The translations under genes were made by a program, and so were the position numbers. This document shows positions 7,674 through 16,704 of a stretch of DNA of 64,000 nt, one piece after another. The notes beneath the pieces were generated by a model. The model saw only the letters and a list, made by a program, of their open reading frames with translations, did not search any database and was not told where the DNA came from. Source of the DNA: an uncultured Methanoregula sp. (GTDB lineage: Archaea; Halobacteriota; Methanomicrobia; Methanomicrobiales; Methanospirillaceae); contig NZ_OY781872.1 in assembly GCF_963677065.1 (NCBI RefSeq), positions 429,419 through 493,418 on the forward strand. Direction: 5' to 3'. Each line of letters opens with the position of its first letter. Position 1 is the first letter of the stretch.

Positions 7674-8175
7674 CTCACTACACCTCTTTTGTGATTGGTA
7701 ATAATTGCATTGGATTTTTTATTGCAGGTAATTTCTGCCCGGGAGATTCTGTCTGAAAATATCCATGGGGAGACAGGCCCACCCGGAAAAATGAGATGGG
7801 GGGGATCGATCGTTTTAGAAAAATAGTGGTGGGGGGGGTCTGCCGGGGACCCCCCATCTCAAAACTGGTATTGCACAGGTATTGCGTACGAGTGCAAGTC
7901 CTCTTTTTTAGACCATTCCGTCGCAACAGTTCGCGGATGGGCTACCCAATTCTGATCAGGGGGGGTCTGCCGGGCCATTATGGGGGGAGGGGTCTCCAAC
8001 CTACCCCCCCATAGGTGTGGCGGGGGGGTCAAACCAATTTTAAAATATTATCATGGGGGGGTTACCGGCAGACCCCCCACGCAGAGAACCACTATCTGGT
8101 TTGCCATGCAGGCAGTTGTGCTTATTTCAGAAGCTTCATTCACATCCACATACGGCAAGAAGTAACAGATGTAGA
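7674..8175. other. G-tract repeat region upstream of cdc6, candidate replication origin
   Basis: No gene is visible here. GGGGGGTCTGCCGG occurs at 7833-7846 and 7960-7973, and inverted at 8065-8078. Further G7TC-type tracts lie at 7981-8013 and 8026-8034. The first copy forms a hairpin: GGGGGGTC at 7833-7840, seven-base loop, GACCCCCC at 7848-7855. Between the last two elements is a short AT-rich stretch (AATTTTAAAATATTATC at 8037-8053). Clustered, oppositely oriented G-rich motifs beside cdc6, with an AT-rich tract, is the layout of archaeal origin recognition boxes, which end in a G-string. The motifs do not show the full published ORB dyad, so the origin call is inference. Confidence 0.45.
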
Positions 8176-8191
8176 TTTAGGTCAACCTAAA
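8176..8191. promoter_or_regulatory. Upstream metal-regulator operator (DtxR/IdeR type) of feoAB
   Basis: TTTAGGT-CA-ACCTAAA, an inverted repeat with seven-base arms. The half-site TTAGGT is typical of operators for iron- or manganese-dependent DtxR-family repressors (IdeR, MntR, SirR). Its centre is 25 bases from the second palindrome, so the two face nearly the same side of the helix after about 2.4 turns. Location directly before the ferrous-iron uptake genes supports iron-dependent repression. The regulator gene is not in the window. Confidence 0.75.
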
Positions 8192-8199
8192 CTTTTATT

Positions 8200-8217
8200 A
8201 TTTAGGGTACCCTAAAT
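8200..8217. promoter_or_regulatory. Second, perfect 18-bp palindromic operator of feoAB
   Basis: ATTTAGGGTACCCTAAAT reads the same on both strands. It begins right after an AT-rich TATA-like element (TTTTATTA at 8193-8200) and ends ten bases before the feoA start. A bound repressor would cover the TATA box and the likely transcription start, since an archaeal start site about 25 bases downstream of that TATA falls near the feoA ATG. The half-site TTTAGG matches the first palindrome. Repression by a DtxR-family metal sensor is inferred from the motif and the regulated genes. Confidence 0.8.
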
Positions 8218-8226
8218 ATTGAGTGC

Positions 8227-8574
8227 ATGAATCAGAATCAAATCAATGAATCTCCCAAAACAATCCGCAATCCCGGAACGACGGACCGTTTTGTAACATC
8301 CGGCATTCCCGTGATAACCCCGGAAAAAACAATTCTTCCACTCACGGATGTCCACCCGGGACAGGGGGGCCAGATTGCCTTCATCCGCGGGAACGGCGCA
8401 ATTGCCCGGCGTCTCGCCGATCTTGGACTTACGCCAGGGACAGCGGTGTCCCTGCTGCGAAAAATCCCGATGAACGGACCTGTGGAGATCGAAGTGAGAA
8501 GAACGAAACTGGCACTCGAACCTCCGGTTGCCGGAACCATCTTTATCGAATTTTCTTATGTGGGGGAACCATGA
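8227..8574 (+). CDS. feoA: Ferrous iron transport protein A
   Basis: Small cytoplasmic SH3-like protein that works with FeoB in Fe(II) uptake. Residues about 40-115 form the FeoA domain: PLTDVHPGQGGQIAFIRG, ARRLADLGLTPGTAVSLL, and the RRTKLAL strand near the end. The protein is 115 residues. FeoA is usually about 75-85, so the first 35-40 residues are an extra polar extension, and no better internal start is visible. It overlaps feoB by four bases (ATGA), giving coupled translation. The ATG lies about 25 bases downstream of the TATA-like box, so the transcript may be nearly leaderless. Control is probably by the two palindromes just upstream. Confidence 0.88.
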   Translation: MNQNQINESPKTIRNPGTTDRFVTSGIPVITPEKTILPLTDVHPGQGGQIAFIRGNGAIARRLADLGLTPGTAVSLLRKIPMNGPVEIEVRRTKLALEPPVAGTIFIEFSYVGEP

Positions 8575-10565
8575 GCGGTTGCGGGGACTGCAAAGGATGC
8601 TCAGCCGGTAAGGAGTCCGGGATTAAGAATGCTGACTATACGGTTGCCCTTGCCGGCAATGCCAATGTCGGCAAGAGCGTCATCTTCAATCAGCTGACAG
8701 GTGTAGACCAGATCATCGGCAACTGGCCGGGAAAGACGGTAGAGCGGGCCGAAGGCCTCCTGCTGCGCAGAGGAAAGCGCATCCGGGTGATCGACCTGCC
8801 CGGCATCTACTCATTTTCGACCTACTCGATGGAGGAACTGGTCTCGCGGGATTTTATCGCACTTGAACACCCTGACGCGGTCATAAACGTCATCGATGCC
8901 TCGGCGCTGGAACGCAATCTCTTCTTCACGATCCAGCTGATGGAACTCGCCCCACCGCTCATGATTGCGGTCAACCAGACCGATCTTGCCGAGAAGAAAG
9001 GCATCACTATCGATACAGGGAAACTCTCCGCACTGCTCGGAGTGCCGGTAGTCCCGACGGTTGCAATACGGGGAAAGGGAATTCCTGCCCTTACTGACGT
9101 AATTACGGGGCTTGTGCAGGATCATCCCGTTCCTCCGGCTCTCTGCTATGGAAAAGAGATCGAAGAGCGGATCAAAAAAACCATTGCCCTGCTGGATCCG
9201 GTATCGACGCCATATCCCGTGCGCTGGACGGCGATCAAACTGCTCGAACGCGATCCGGCAATCGTTGAACTCGTAACAAGGCAGGATCCGGGCATTGCAG
9301 AGAAGGCGGGCCTGCTCGCCGGTGAGATCGAATCAATCCACGGAGAACCGGTCTGCGTGATCATGAGCGCAGAACGGTACCAGGTCGCCGACAGGATTGC
9401 AGCTGATGTAGTGACCATCAGGCAACATGGCGAAGGCCCCGCAAAAAAGAGCCTGACCGACCGGCTCGATGCAGTAGCCCTTCACCCGATCTTCGGGTAT
9501 CTCGCGATCATCGCGGTGATCGGAGGTCTCCTCGTCTGGACATTTTTGATCGGGGCGCAGGTCTCGGGCTTCCTTTCGGAATTCCTGTCGCAGTTCGAGC
9601 AGTACGAACCGGTGATCACGGGCCCGGTTTTAGGCATTCTCTGGAACGGGGCATTCACCGGGTTCGTTGCCGGTGTGACGCTGGTCATTCCCTATGTCCT
9701 GCCGTTCTACATCCTGCTGGCCGTCATCGAGGACTCAGGGTACCTCACCCGTATCTCAGTGATGCTCGACCGTGGCATGCACAAACTGGGGCTGCACGGG
9801 AAAGCGATCATCCCCCTGATCCTCGGCTACGGGTGTAATGTCCCTGCCATCTATTCATGCCGGATCATGGAGACCCCGAAACAGAAGACCCTCGCTGCAT
9901 TCCTTGTGACGCTCGTGCCCTGCACGGCAAGGACCGTTGTCATCCTCGGGCTGGTTGCCGCGTTCGTCAACATCTGGTGGGCGCTCGCCCTCTACGCATT
10001 CGACATTCTCCTTATCATTGTCGTGGGACGGATTGCATTCAAGGCAGTGCCGGGCGAATCGGTCGGGCTGATCATGGAGATGCCGGATTACCACGTGCCC
10101 TCGCTTTCAGTTATCCTGAAGCAGACCTGGACCCGGACAAAGTCGCTCGTCTGGATCGTCTTCCCGGCATATATTATAGGGAGTGCATTGATCCAGGCAT
10201 TCTATGCAGCTGGACTCCTGGCCCCGGTAAATGCCCTCCTTGAGCCCGTGACCGTCCTCTGGCTCGGCCTTCCTGCAGTCATCGGGATAACGCTGCTATT
10301 CGGGATTGTAAGAAAAGAACTGACGATCCTTACCCTGGCAGTGATCTTCGGCACAACCAACTTTGCAGTTATCCTCTCCCCGGTACAGTTGATCGTACTT
10401 GCCCTGGTCTCGATGCTTTACATTCCCTGCATCTCGGTAATACTGGTGCTGGCATCGGAATTCGGCTGGAAGAAAGCGCTCACGATCTCTGCGGCCGAGA
10501 TCTTTATGGCAATTGCCATCGGCGGGATCGTGTTCCGGTTATTGAGCCTGGGGATGGGAGCGTAA
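8571..10565 (+). CDS. feoB: Ferrous iron transport protein B (GTPase-coupled permease)
   Basis: Inner-membrane Fe(II) transporter of normal length (664). The N-terminal G domain has G1 GNANVGKS (29-36), the G2 threonine in WPGKTVE, G3 DLPG (75-78) and G4 NQTD (135-138). A helical spacer follows, then gate domains in the membrane half: ILGYGCNVPAI, LVPCTARTVVI and a later FGIVRKEL block. The first ten residues contain CGDCKGC, a cysteine cluster that could bind metal or an Fe-S centre; such short Cys tails occur in some archaeal and bacterial FeoB. Cotranscribed with feoA and probably iron-repressed. Confidence 0.95.
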   Translation: MSGCGDCKGCSAGKESGIKNADYTVALAGNANVGKSVIFNQLTGVDQIIGNWPGKTVERAEGLLLRRGKRIRVIDLPGIYSFSTYSMEELVSRDFIALEHPDAVINVIDASALERNLFFTIQLMELAPPLMIAVNQTDLAEKKGITIDTGKLSALLGVPVVPTVAIRGKGIPALTDVITGLVQDHPVPPALCYGKEIEERIKKTIALLDPVSTPYPVRWTAIKLLERDPAIVELVTRQDPGIAEKAGLLAGEIESIHGEPVCVIMSAERYQVADRIAADVVTIRQHGEGPAKKSLTDRLDAVALHPIFGYLAIIAVIGGLLVWTFLIGAQVSGFLSEFLSQFEQYEPVITGPVLGILWNGAFTGFVAGVTLVIPYVLPFYILLAVIEDSGYLTRISVMLDRGMHKLGLHGKAIIPLILGYGCNVPAIYSCRIMETPKQKTLAAFLVTLVPCTARTVVILGLVAAFVNIWWALALYAFDILLIIVVGRIAFKAVPGESVGLIMEMPDYHVPSLSVILKQTWTRTKSLVWIVFPAYIIGSALIQAFYAAGLLAPVNALLEPVTVLWLGLPAVIGITLLFGIVRKELTILTLAVIFGTTNFAVILSPVQLIVLALVSMLYIPCISVILVLASEFGWKKALTISAAEIFMAIAIGGIVFRLLSLGMGA

Positions 10566-10686
10566 CCAAAAAAAACAATATATTGTCAAATAACAGATTA
10601 TACCTAAACATTTCTTGGCAGATGATGAAAGTTACCCCCACTGAATTGATGATGACGCAGGGGTCTGATGCCGCATTCTTATCTCT

Positions 10687-11841
10687 TCATGAGAAGAGGT
10701 AATCCAGGAACCCTGTTGCGTTTTTCGTGCCCGCACTGCCCAGCCGGGCATCCTTCTCGGAATAGACCCGGGTCTTTCCATCCGATCCTTTTCCCCAGAC
10801 CGCAAAGGGAACCGGGTCGCGGGAATGGGTCTTGATCCTGATGGGCGTTGGATGATCGGGGAGAACTGCCACTACCCCTTCGAACTCGTTGAGGATCATC
10901 CCGACAACATCGTCCACCCGCTCGATGGCTTTTACTTTTTCCTCGATATTTCCCAGGTGCCCGGCTTCATCCGGGGCCTCAATATGGACGTAAACAAAAT
11001 CCAGGTGCTGGATTGCATCAAGGGCATACCGGGCTTTTGCATCGTAATCCGTGTCAAGGTAGCCGGTTGCACCAGGGACCGTTATCACTTCCATGCCGGC
11101 ACAGCGGCCGATCCCGTTGAGGAGATCCACGGCCGAAATAATCCCGCCCTTCTTTCCGTACTTCTTCTCAAAGGACGGGAACGCAGGTTTGTGCCCCCCG
11201 CTCCAGGGCCAGATCCGGGTTGCCGGGCGCTTGCCGCTTTTGATGCGGGCCACGTTGACCGGGTGGTTATCAAAGACATTCCGGCTCTTCTCCATGCACT
11301 GGCGAAGGAGATCCGCATCGCCGCCCTTGGGAAGGAACGGGGAGATCCCCTGGCCGACAATATCGTGCGGCGGGGTCGATGCCGAACCGTTTCCACCGGG
11401 AACAACAAGCAGGTTGCGGTAACTGACCCCTGCCCTGACCACAACGCCAGGAAGTTCCGGCTGGAGCGATGCGAAGAGTTCCGCTCCTTCGGCACTGGAG
11501 ATGTGGCCTGCCGAGAAGTCCACCATGGTATTGTCGGCAATGGTGACAAGATTGCACCGGTAGGCTACATCATCCGGGGCGAGATCCACACCCATGCTCA
11601 GGGCTTCGAGCGGGCCGCGGCCGGTATAGTACTTCTCCGGGGCATACCCGAGGACAGCCATATTGGCGATATCGCTGCCGGCCTCGAAACCGTCAGGGAT
11701 GGTCCTGAGCATGCCACAGGTTCCTTCTGCGGCCATCCGGTCCATGTTCGGCGTCCGTGCCGATTCGAGAGGAGTTTTTCCACCCAGGTCTTCAAGCGGC
11801 TCGTCCGCCATGCCATCGCCAAGGACAACGATATATTTCAT
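10687..11841 (-). CDS. apgM: Cofactor-independent phosphoglycerate mutase, archaeal type
   Basis: Interconverts 3- and 2-phosphoglycerate, here mainly in gluconeogenesis. The 384-residue protein has the alkaline-phosphatase-fold metal sites of the ApgM family: VVLGDGMAD at the N-terminus, the nucleophile region GSDIANMAVLGY, GRGPLEALSMG, and the C-terminal EAPDEAGH and LPDHPTPI blocks that supply metal-binding His and Asp. Length fits the family (about 400). It starts with ATG just one base past the end of the epimerase gene, on the same strand, so the two form an operon transcribed leftward. A six-frame artefact of 366 residues on the other strand was ignored. Confidence 0.93.
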   Translation of the reverse strand: MKYIVVLGDGMADEPLEDLGGKTPLESARTPNMDRMAAEGTCGMLRTIPDGFEAGSDIANMAVLGYAPEKYYTGRGPLEALSMGVDLAPDDVAYRCNLVTIADNTMVDFSAGHISSAEGAELFASLQPELPGVVVRAGVSYRNLLVVPGGNGSASTPPHDIVGQGISPFLPKGGDADLLRQCMEKSRNVFDNHPVNVARIKSGKRPATRIWPWSGGHKPAFPSFEKKYGKKGGIISAVDLLNGIGRCAGMEVITVPGATGYLDTDYDAKARYALDAIQHLDFVYVHIEAPDEAGHLGNIEEKVKAIERVDDVVGMILNEFEGVVAVLPDHPTPIRIKTHSRDPVPFAVWGKGSDGKTRVYSEKDARLGSAGTKNATGFLDYLFS

Positions 11842-11842
11842 C

Positions 11843-12778
11843 TTATTCTCCGGCCAGTGCGGCTTTCACCGCAATTCTCACGCTCTCGCGGGATCCCAGC
11901 CGGGGTTTCCAGCCAAGGCTCTTGATCCGGTCAACCGCAAGCTGCATTTTCGGGACATCCCCGACCCAGCCCACCTCACCCCCGGTGAAATGATATTTCA
12001 CACCGGAAAGACGCATCTCTTCAACAAGGACATCCGCAATGCTCCGCACATCGATCCAGTCCTCAGAGCCAATATTGAAGATGTTCACCGGGTTTTTCGA
12101 GTGCGCCATCGCAAAATGCATAGCCCCGACGCACTCGTGCACTTCGAGATACGACTTGGTCTGCTTGCCGTTGCCAAGGATCTCCAGTTCACGGTAATTC
12201 GCCCGCAGTTTCCGGACAAAATCGGTGATGACCCCATGGCCGCTCCGGGCACCGATGATATTGGCGAACCGGAACTGCCATGACATCATATTGAATGAGT
12301 GACAGTACGAAGAGATGAGGGCCTCGCAGGCCAGCTTGCTTGCACCGTACACGGATACGGGTTCGAGCGGGCTGTAATTCTCGGGGGTCGGGATGACGGT
12401 CGCATTCCCATAAACCGTTGAGGTGGATGTAAAAACCATCTCCTTCACACCGTGGATCCGCATTGCCTCGAGCACCCGGTACGTTGCAACGATATTGTTT
12501 CGAAACGTGGGGTCGGGGGTCATGGCACTCTGGCGGACATCCGGATCCGCTGCGAGGTGGTAAACGCAGCCGGCTCCTTTAAGGGATTCCTGCCATCCAT
12601 CTGAAAGGAGGTCGGCACAGAGCAACCGGACTTTTCCGGATGCGAGGTGCCCTGCAATTTTTTCTTTCGTTCCTGCGCAGAGAGAATCGATGACCAGTAC
12701 ATCGCGGCCCCGCGCCACCAGGGAATCCACAAGGTGGGACCCGATAAAACCGGCCCCGCCCGTCACGACATCAAACAT
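11843..12778 (-). CDS. NAD-dependent nucleotide-sugar epimerase/dehydratase
   Basis: Extended SDR enzyme of the GalE-like group, 311 residues, likely changing a UDP- or dTDP-sugar for surface glycans. The Rossmann motif is TGGAGFIG at residues 6-13. The catalytic triad is visible: Ser/Thr in FTSTSTVYG and the YGASK tyrosine and lysine. HLAADPDVRQS and ANIIGARSGHGV are family landmarks. I chose the ATG at 12778 over the GTG one codon earlier because AGGA sits four bases upstream. Upstream of apgM in one operon. The divergent marker-12 gene begins only 39 bases away; the two ribosome sites form the outward-facing halves of the ATCCTA/TAGGAT repeat in that gap. Exact substrate cannot be told. 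Confidence 0.85.
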   Translation of the reverse strand: MFDVVTGGAGFIGSHLVDSLVARGRDVLVIDSLCAGTKEKIAGHLASGKVRLLCADLLSDGWQESLKGAGCVYHLAADPDVRQSAMTPDPTFRNNIVATYRVLEAMRIHGVKEMVFTSTSTVYGNATVIPTPENYSPLEPVSVYGASKLACEALISSYCHSFNMMSWQFRFANIIGARSGHGVITDFVRKLRANYRELEILGNGKQTKSYLEVHECVGAMHFAMAHSKNPVNIFNIGSEDWIDVRSIADVLVEEMRLSGVKYHFTGGEVGWVGDVPKMQLAVDRIKSLGWKPRLGSRESVRIAVKAALAGE

Positions 12779-12817
12779 CACATCCTAATATGTCATCCAT
12801 GCTATAGGATTACTGCT

Positions 12818-13690
12818 ATGTTCATCGGGATCGATCACGGCACATCCGCTATGAGGTTTGCCGGCGGGAACGGTGAGTTCAAGATCTCGCGCGAGGCGGC
12901 AAAGAACTTCAAAGTAGCCGATCTTGCCCGTATCTGTCCCATCGAAGAGATCGAAGGAATAGCGGTCTGCTATTCCATGGGAGACAACTTTTCTAAGATT
13001 ACCGGGATCGGGAAACTGAAAAACCGGGGATTAGTCAGCCGGGAAGGAGCGGGAAAACATATCGGGGGCGGGACCCGGGTCTATGACGAGGTGGCGGCCA
13101 GCGGGATTCCTGCCATCGTGATCCCCGGCCTTCACCGGGGTTCTCCTACCGACCCGAGGTTCAAGGTTTATTCCCATCAGACAAGCCCCGAGAAGATCGG
13201 CATAGCGTACGAAGTCTGCGAAAAACTGGGCGAAGATGCCATCATTTCGGACGTCAGTTCCAACACGGTCTCGCTCCTGGTTACCCAGGGAAAACTTATC
13301 GGTGCGTTCGATGCCTGCATCTTTGCTCCTGGCACCCAGCATGGGGCCCTTGACGTGGACGCGATCCGGAAGATCGACAACGGGGAGTGCACGGCAAATG
13401 AAGCGTTCCAGCACGCGGGGGTAAACTATTCCCTGCCGGAAGAAGAGCGCCTTCCGGCAGTTGCTCTCTTTGCGGCAATGGAATGTGCTGCGCTGCGCCT
13501 TCTCAACCCCCGCGCTCCCATTGCACTTGCAGGAAGCCTGGCACCGGAAATTGCCGGGGAAGTCAGATCGCTTTTAGGCTGCGATGTGGCAGTTTACGAT
13601 GAATGGTGTGCTTCGCGGGGTTTATCCAAAATAGCCCGGGACGTCTTTTCCGGGAAAGATTCTATCCTTGGTCTCGATACGGATCTCTAG
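12818..13690 (+). CDS. Methanogenesis marker protein 12
   Basis: A 290-residue protein of the family found almost only in methanogens and named methanogenesis marker 12. It starts MFIGIDHGTSAMRFA, an ASKHA/BcrAD-like phosphate-1 loop, and continues with GAGKHIGGGTRVYDE, VIPGLHRGSPTDPR, DAIISDVSSNTVSLL and FAPGTQHGALDVDAIR. An ATPase-fold, perhaps acting in assembly or activation of a methanogenesis enzyme, is inferred from the fold; the biochemical role is not established. ATG chosen because it matches the family start and has TAGGAT upstream; the longer open frame begins inside the divergent epimerase. Short AT-rich spacer leads to porC. Confidence 0.88.
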   Translation: MFIGIDHGTSAMRFAGGNGEFKISREAAKNFKVADLARICPIEEIEGIAVCYSMGDNFSKITGIGKLKNRGLVSREGAGKHIGGGTRVYDEVAASGIPAIVIPGLHRGSPTDPRFKVYSHQTSPEKIGIAYEVCEKLGEDAIISDVSSNTVSLLVTQGKLIGAFDACIFAPGTQHGALDVDAIRKIDNGECTANEAFQHAGVNYSLPEEERLPAVALFAAMECAALRLLNPRAPIALAGSLAPEIAGEVRSLLGCDVAVYDEWCASRGLSKIARDVFSGKDSILGLDTDL

Positions 13691-13732
13691 ATTTATATTG
13701 ATTTATCATGTAAGATTATCTAGGGATTTTCC

Positions 13733-14275
13733 TTGAGAGAACTTCGCATACATGGCAGGGGTGGCCAGGGGTCAGTCACTGCTGCCGAACTGATTGCAGT
13801 CGCTGCTTTTGAAGGCGGCGTCTTTGCCCAGGCATTCCCCGCGTTTGGCGTTGAGCGACGCGGGGCACCGGTTCAGGCTTTTGTCCGGTTCGACAACAAG
13901 AAGATCCGGCTCCGGAGCCAGGTGTACGAGCCGGATTACATCATTGTCCAGGACAGCACCTTAATCAAGGATGTCAATGTCTTCATGGGAGTCAAACCGG
14001 GGGGCATCGTCATTGTCAATACTGAAAAGAAGCCGGATTACAAGGTTCCGGAAGGCGTCAAGTTGATAACGATCGATGCAACCACCATCGCCCTCAAAGC
14101 GATCGGCCTCCCGATCACCAACACAACGCTCATGGGAGCATTTGCAGCCGCATCCGGTGAGATCCAGTTCGCGGCGCTCGAGAATGCGCTGAAGCACCGG
14201 TTCCCGGGTGAGCTGGCAACCAAGAATATCGCAGCCGCAAAGACCGCATTCGATGCCGTCAGGGGGGCAGCATAA
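13733..14275 (+). CDS. porC: Pyruvate:ferredoxin oxidoreductase, gamma subunit
   Basis: Gamma subunit of the four-subunit archaeal Por, which makes acetyl-CoA and CO2 reversibly with ferredoxin; in hydrogenotrophic methanogens it mainly builds pyruvate from acetyl-CoA. The 180 residues open with RELRIHGRGGQGSVTAAEL, the CoA- and dimer-contacting signature of this subunit, then FPAFGVERRGAPVQAFVR. Translation starts at TTG with a TAGGGA ribosome site eight bases upstream; no ATG or GTG alternative keeps the motif. A TATA-like TTTATATTG sits at 13691-13699, a fitting promoter for the whole porCDAB operon. The stop overlaps the porD start (TAATG). Confidence 0.93.
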   Translation: MRELRIHGRGGQGSVTAAELIAVAAFEGGVFAQAFPAFGVERRGAPVQAFVRFDNKKIRLRSQVYEPDYIIVQDSTLIKDVNVFMGVKPGGIVIVNTEKKPDYKVPEGVKLITIDATTIALKAIGLPITNTTLMGAFAAASGEIQFAALENALKHRFPGELATKNIAAAKTAFDAVRGAA

Positions 14276-14535
14276 TGTCACTCGCCATCGGATGCCGGGC
14301 ACGGCCGGGAAAATCCCGGGACAACAAGACCGGTTCGTGGCGGGTCTTCAAACCTATCTTCGACCATGAGAAGTGCTCGAAGTGCGGGATGTGCAGGACT
14401 CTGTGTCCCGAGGGATGTGTCCACGAGGATGCCGGGGGATTCTTCGACCCCGACTATGCCTACTGCAAGGGCTGCGGGATCTGCGCTGCCGAATGTCCCA
14501 AGGATGCAATCACCATGAAACAGGAGGAGAAGTAG
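14275..14535 (+). CDS. porD: Pyruvate:ferredoxin oxidoreductase, delta (ferredoxin-like) subunit
   Basis: An 86-residue protein carrying two [4Fe-4S] clusters that pass electrons between the TPP centre and ferredoxin. The two cysteine motifs are CSKCGMCRTLCPEGC and CKGCGICAAECP, each followed by the expected Pro. The N-terminal part (GCRARPGKSRDNKTGSWR) is typical of PorD, which has a basic arm before the clusters. The start codon overlaps the porC stop, and the porA ATG follows the porD stop directly, so all subunits are made from one message. Confidence 0.94.
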   Translation: MSLAIGCRARPGKSRDNKTGSWRVFKPIFDHEKCSKCGMCRTLCPEGCVHEDAGGFFDPDYAYCKGCGICAAECPKDAITMKQEEK

Positions 14536-15693
14536 ATGATGGAAATTACCGAAGGATCGCATGCGGTTGCCGAAGCAGTCCGCCTCTGCCGGCCGCAGGT
14601 GGTCTCGGCATACCCGATCACCCCCCAGACCCACATCGTCGAAGCACTTGCCGATTTTGTGGCGAACAATACACTCGACGCCGAATATATCACGGTCGAG
14701 AACGAGCTCTCGGCGCTCTCTGCCTGTGTCGGTGCCAGTGCGGCAGGCTCGCGAACCTACTCTGCAACAACCTCACAGGGACTTATGCTGATGGCCGAGG
14801 TTGTCTTCAATGCTGCCGGGATGCGTCTACCCATTATCATGTCCATTGCCAACCGGGCAATGGGTGCACCCCTCTCGATCTGGAACGACATGCAGGACTC
14901 GATCTCGCTGCGGGACTCCGGCTGGCTCCAGTTCTATGCAGAGGACAACCAGGAGGCAACCGACCTCCACTTCCTTGCATACAAAGTGGCAGAAGATCCC
15001 ACAATCCAGCTCCCGGCCTTTGTCTGTTTCGACGGTTTCATCCTCTCCCACACATACGAACCCGTGGATATGCTCACGCAGGAGCAGGTGGATTCGTACC
15101 TCCCGAAATTCGCCCCGGCCGAGCGGCTCGATGCCAAAGACCCCATCAGTTTCGGCATGTACGCAACCCCTGAGTATTATCTTGAGTTCCGGTACGAGAT
15201 GGACCAGGCCCAGAAACTGGCAAAAGGCGCTATCGCCAAGTACGGCAGGGAATTCGGGACAATGTTCGGCAGGGACTACAGCGCGTTTATCGAGGGTTAC
15301 CAGCTCGATGACGCGGAGACCGCGATCGTTGCCATGGGTTCGATCTGCGGCACGGTCAAGGATGCCATAGACGAGATGCGTGCGGAAGGAAAGAAGGTCG
15401 GCCTTCTCAAGATCAGGGTCTTCCGCCCATTCCCGATTGAAGAGATCGCAAAGGCGCTCTCGCATGTCAAGAGGGTTGCCGTGCTTGATAAGAACGTCTC
15501 CCTTGGTTCACGTGGAGGCGCTGCTGCAATTGAGGTCCGGGATGCCCTGTACGGGTCCTCAATCCCGGTAAAAGGTTATATCCTGGGCCTTGGCGGCAGG
15601 GATATCCGGAAGAAAGATATCAAAGAGATTGTGTCGCTATCGGAGAAAGGTATCGGCGATCAGTTTTATGGCCTCAGGAAGGAGTTGATCTGA
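14536..15693 (+). CDS. porA: Pyruvate:ferredoxin oxidoreductase, alpha subunit
   Basis: Alpha subunit, 385 residues, holding the pyrimidine-binding side of the thiamine diphosphate site and domain II. Family marks: [17 protein letters not shown] near residue 30, [33 protein letters not shown], and [14 protein letters not shown], whose RAxGAPLS core is typical of pyruvate-specific enzymes rather than 2-oxoglutarate ones. The [12 protein letters not shown] block follows. The domain II region ([18 protein letters not shown], then [13 protein letters not shown]) closes the protein. It directly follows porD and runs into porB with a one-base gap. Confidence 0.95.
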   Translation: MMEITEGSHAVAEAVRLCRPQVVSAYPITPQTHIVEALADFVANNTLDAEYITVENELSALSACVGASAAGSRTYSATTSQGLMLMAEVVFNAAGMRLPIIMSIANRAMGAPLSIWNDMQDSISLRDSGWLQFYAEDNQEATDLHFLAYKVAEDPTIQLPAFVCFDGFILSHTYEPVDMLTQEQVDSYLPKFAPAERLDAKDPISFGMYATPEYYLEFRYEMDQAQKLAKGAIAKYGREFGTMFGRDYSAFIEGYQLDDAETAIVAMGSICGTVKDAIDEMRAEGKKVGLLKIRVFRPFPIEEIAKALSHVKRVAVLDKNVSLGSRGGAAAIEVRDALYGSSIPVKGYILGLGGRDIRKKDIKEIVSLSEKGIGDQFYGLRKELI

Positions 15694-15694
15694 A

Positions 15695-16597
15695 ATGGCA
15701 TGCAAAACCTGTGAACTCTTCGATTCCGGCCACCGCGCCTGCGGGGGCTGCGGGGCATCGCTTGCCGCCCGGCTCGTCACCCAGGCTGCAGGATCCGAAT
15801 CGATATTTGTATCGTCGACAGGATGCATGGAAGTCTTCTCCACTCCCTACCCCGAAACCGCGTGGAAAGTGCCGTGGATCCACTCCCTCTTCGAGAACGC
15901 GGCTGCCGTTGCATCGGGTATCGATGCAGCACTCAAGAAACAGGGCAGGAAAGAGAAGATTGTGATCATGGCCGGGGACGGTGCAACGTTCGATATCGGC
16001 ATGATCTCCATCAGCGGTGCCTTCGAACGCGGACATGACTTCACCTACGTCTGTTACGACAACGAAGCGTACATGAACACCGGCATCCAGCGGTCAGGGG
16101 CAACCCCGTACGATGCCAGCACGACAACGAGCCCCGCGGGCTCGCACTCATTCGGGAACAAGCGGCCCAAGAAGGACATGCCGGCGATCCTTGCAGCCCA
16201 TGGAGCCCCGTACGTTGCAACGGCATCCATCGCTTACCCGGCAGACCTGATGCAGAAGATCGAAAAAGCCCTCAACACCAAAGGCCCCTGCTATGTCCAG
16301 GTCCATGCCCCGTGCTGCACCGGCTGGGGATTCGAGGGTGAGCAGACCATTGCAATTGCAAAACTTGCAATCGAGACCGGCCTATGGGTGAATTTCGAGA
16401 TGGTGGACGGCAAGGTCACGAAAGTAAAGAAAGTTGTCCGGAAACCCGTTGAGGAATACCTCAAGACCCAGAAGAGGTTCCGCCACCTCTTCAAGCCCAA
16501 GCGCCAGGATGCCGAGATCGCAGCCATCCAGGCAATCGCGGACAAGAACGCCGAGAAATACGGCATCGACATCAAGCTCCCGCCAAAGAAAGAATAA
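15695..16597 (+). CDS. porB: Pyruvate:ferredoxin oxidoreductase, beta subunit
   Basis: Beta subunit, 300 residues, with the diphosphate-binding TPP motif [13 protein letters not shown] (about residues 90-102, GDG to the Asn equivalent further on in [11 protein letters not shown]). The proximal [4Fe-4S] cysteines are seen in [10 protein letters not shown] at the N-terminus and in the [11 protein letters not shown] region. [12 protein letters not shown] and [14 protein letters not shown] are Por-specific landmarks. It ends the operon; a T-rich run (CCCCCTTTTACTGTTTTTTAC at 16599-16619) just after the stop could end transcription before the tRNA gene. Confidence 0.95.
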   Translation: MACKTCELFDSGHRACGGCGASLAARLVTQAAGSESIFVSSTGCMEVFSTPYPETAWKVPWIHSLFENAAAVASGIDAALKKQGRKEKIVIMAGDGATFDIGMISISGAFERGHDFTYVCYDNEAYMNTGIQRSGATPYDASTTTSPAGSHSFGNKRPKKDMPAILAAHGAPYVATASIAYPADLMQKIEKALNTKGPCYVQVHAPCCTGWGFEGEQTIAIAKLAIETGLWVNFEMVDGKVTKVKKVVRKPVEEYLKTQKRFRHLFKPKRQDAEIAAIQAIADKNAEKYGIDIKLPPKKE

Positions 16598-16704
16598 TTC
16601 CCCCTTTTACTGTTTTTTACAAAGTTCCTCCCTGAACAGACAGGGTACCTGAACACTATACCAACAATGTTAATTAACCAAAAGAACGACATTAGTAGGT
16701 TATC

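Noticed and set aside
7800-8080. G-tract copies as a possible CRISPR array
   Set aside because: Copies differ in length, spacing and orientation and there is no regular repeat-spacer pattern or cas gene.
10825-11925. A 366-codon open frame opposite apgM
   Set aside because: It lies antisense to a clear ApgM gene and its sequence has no recognisable domain; it is a shadow frame of a GC-rich gene.
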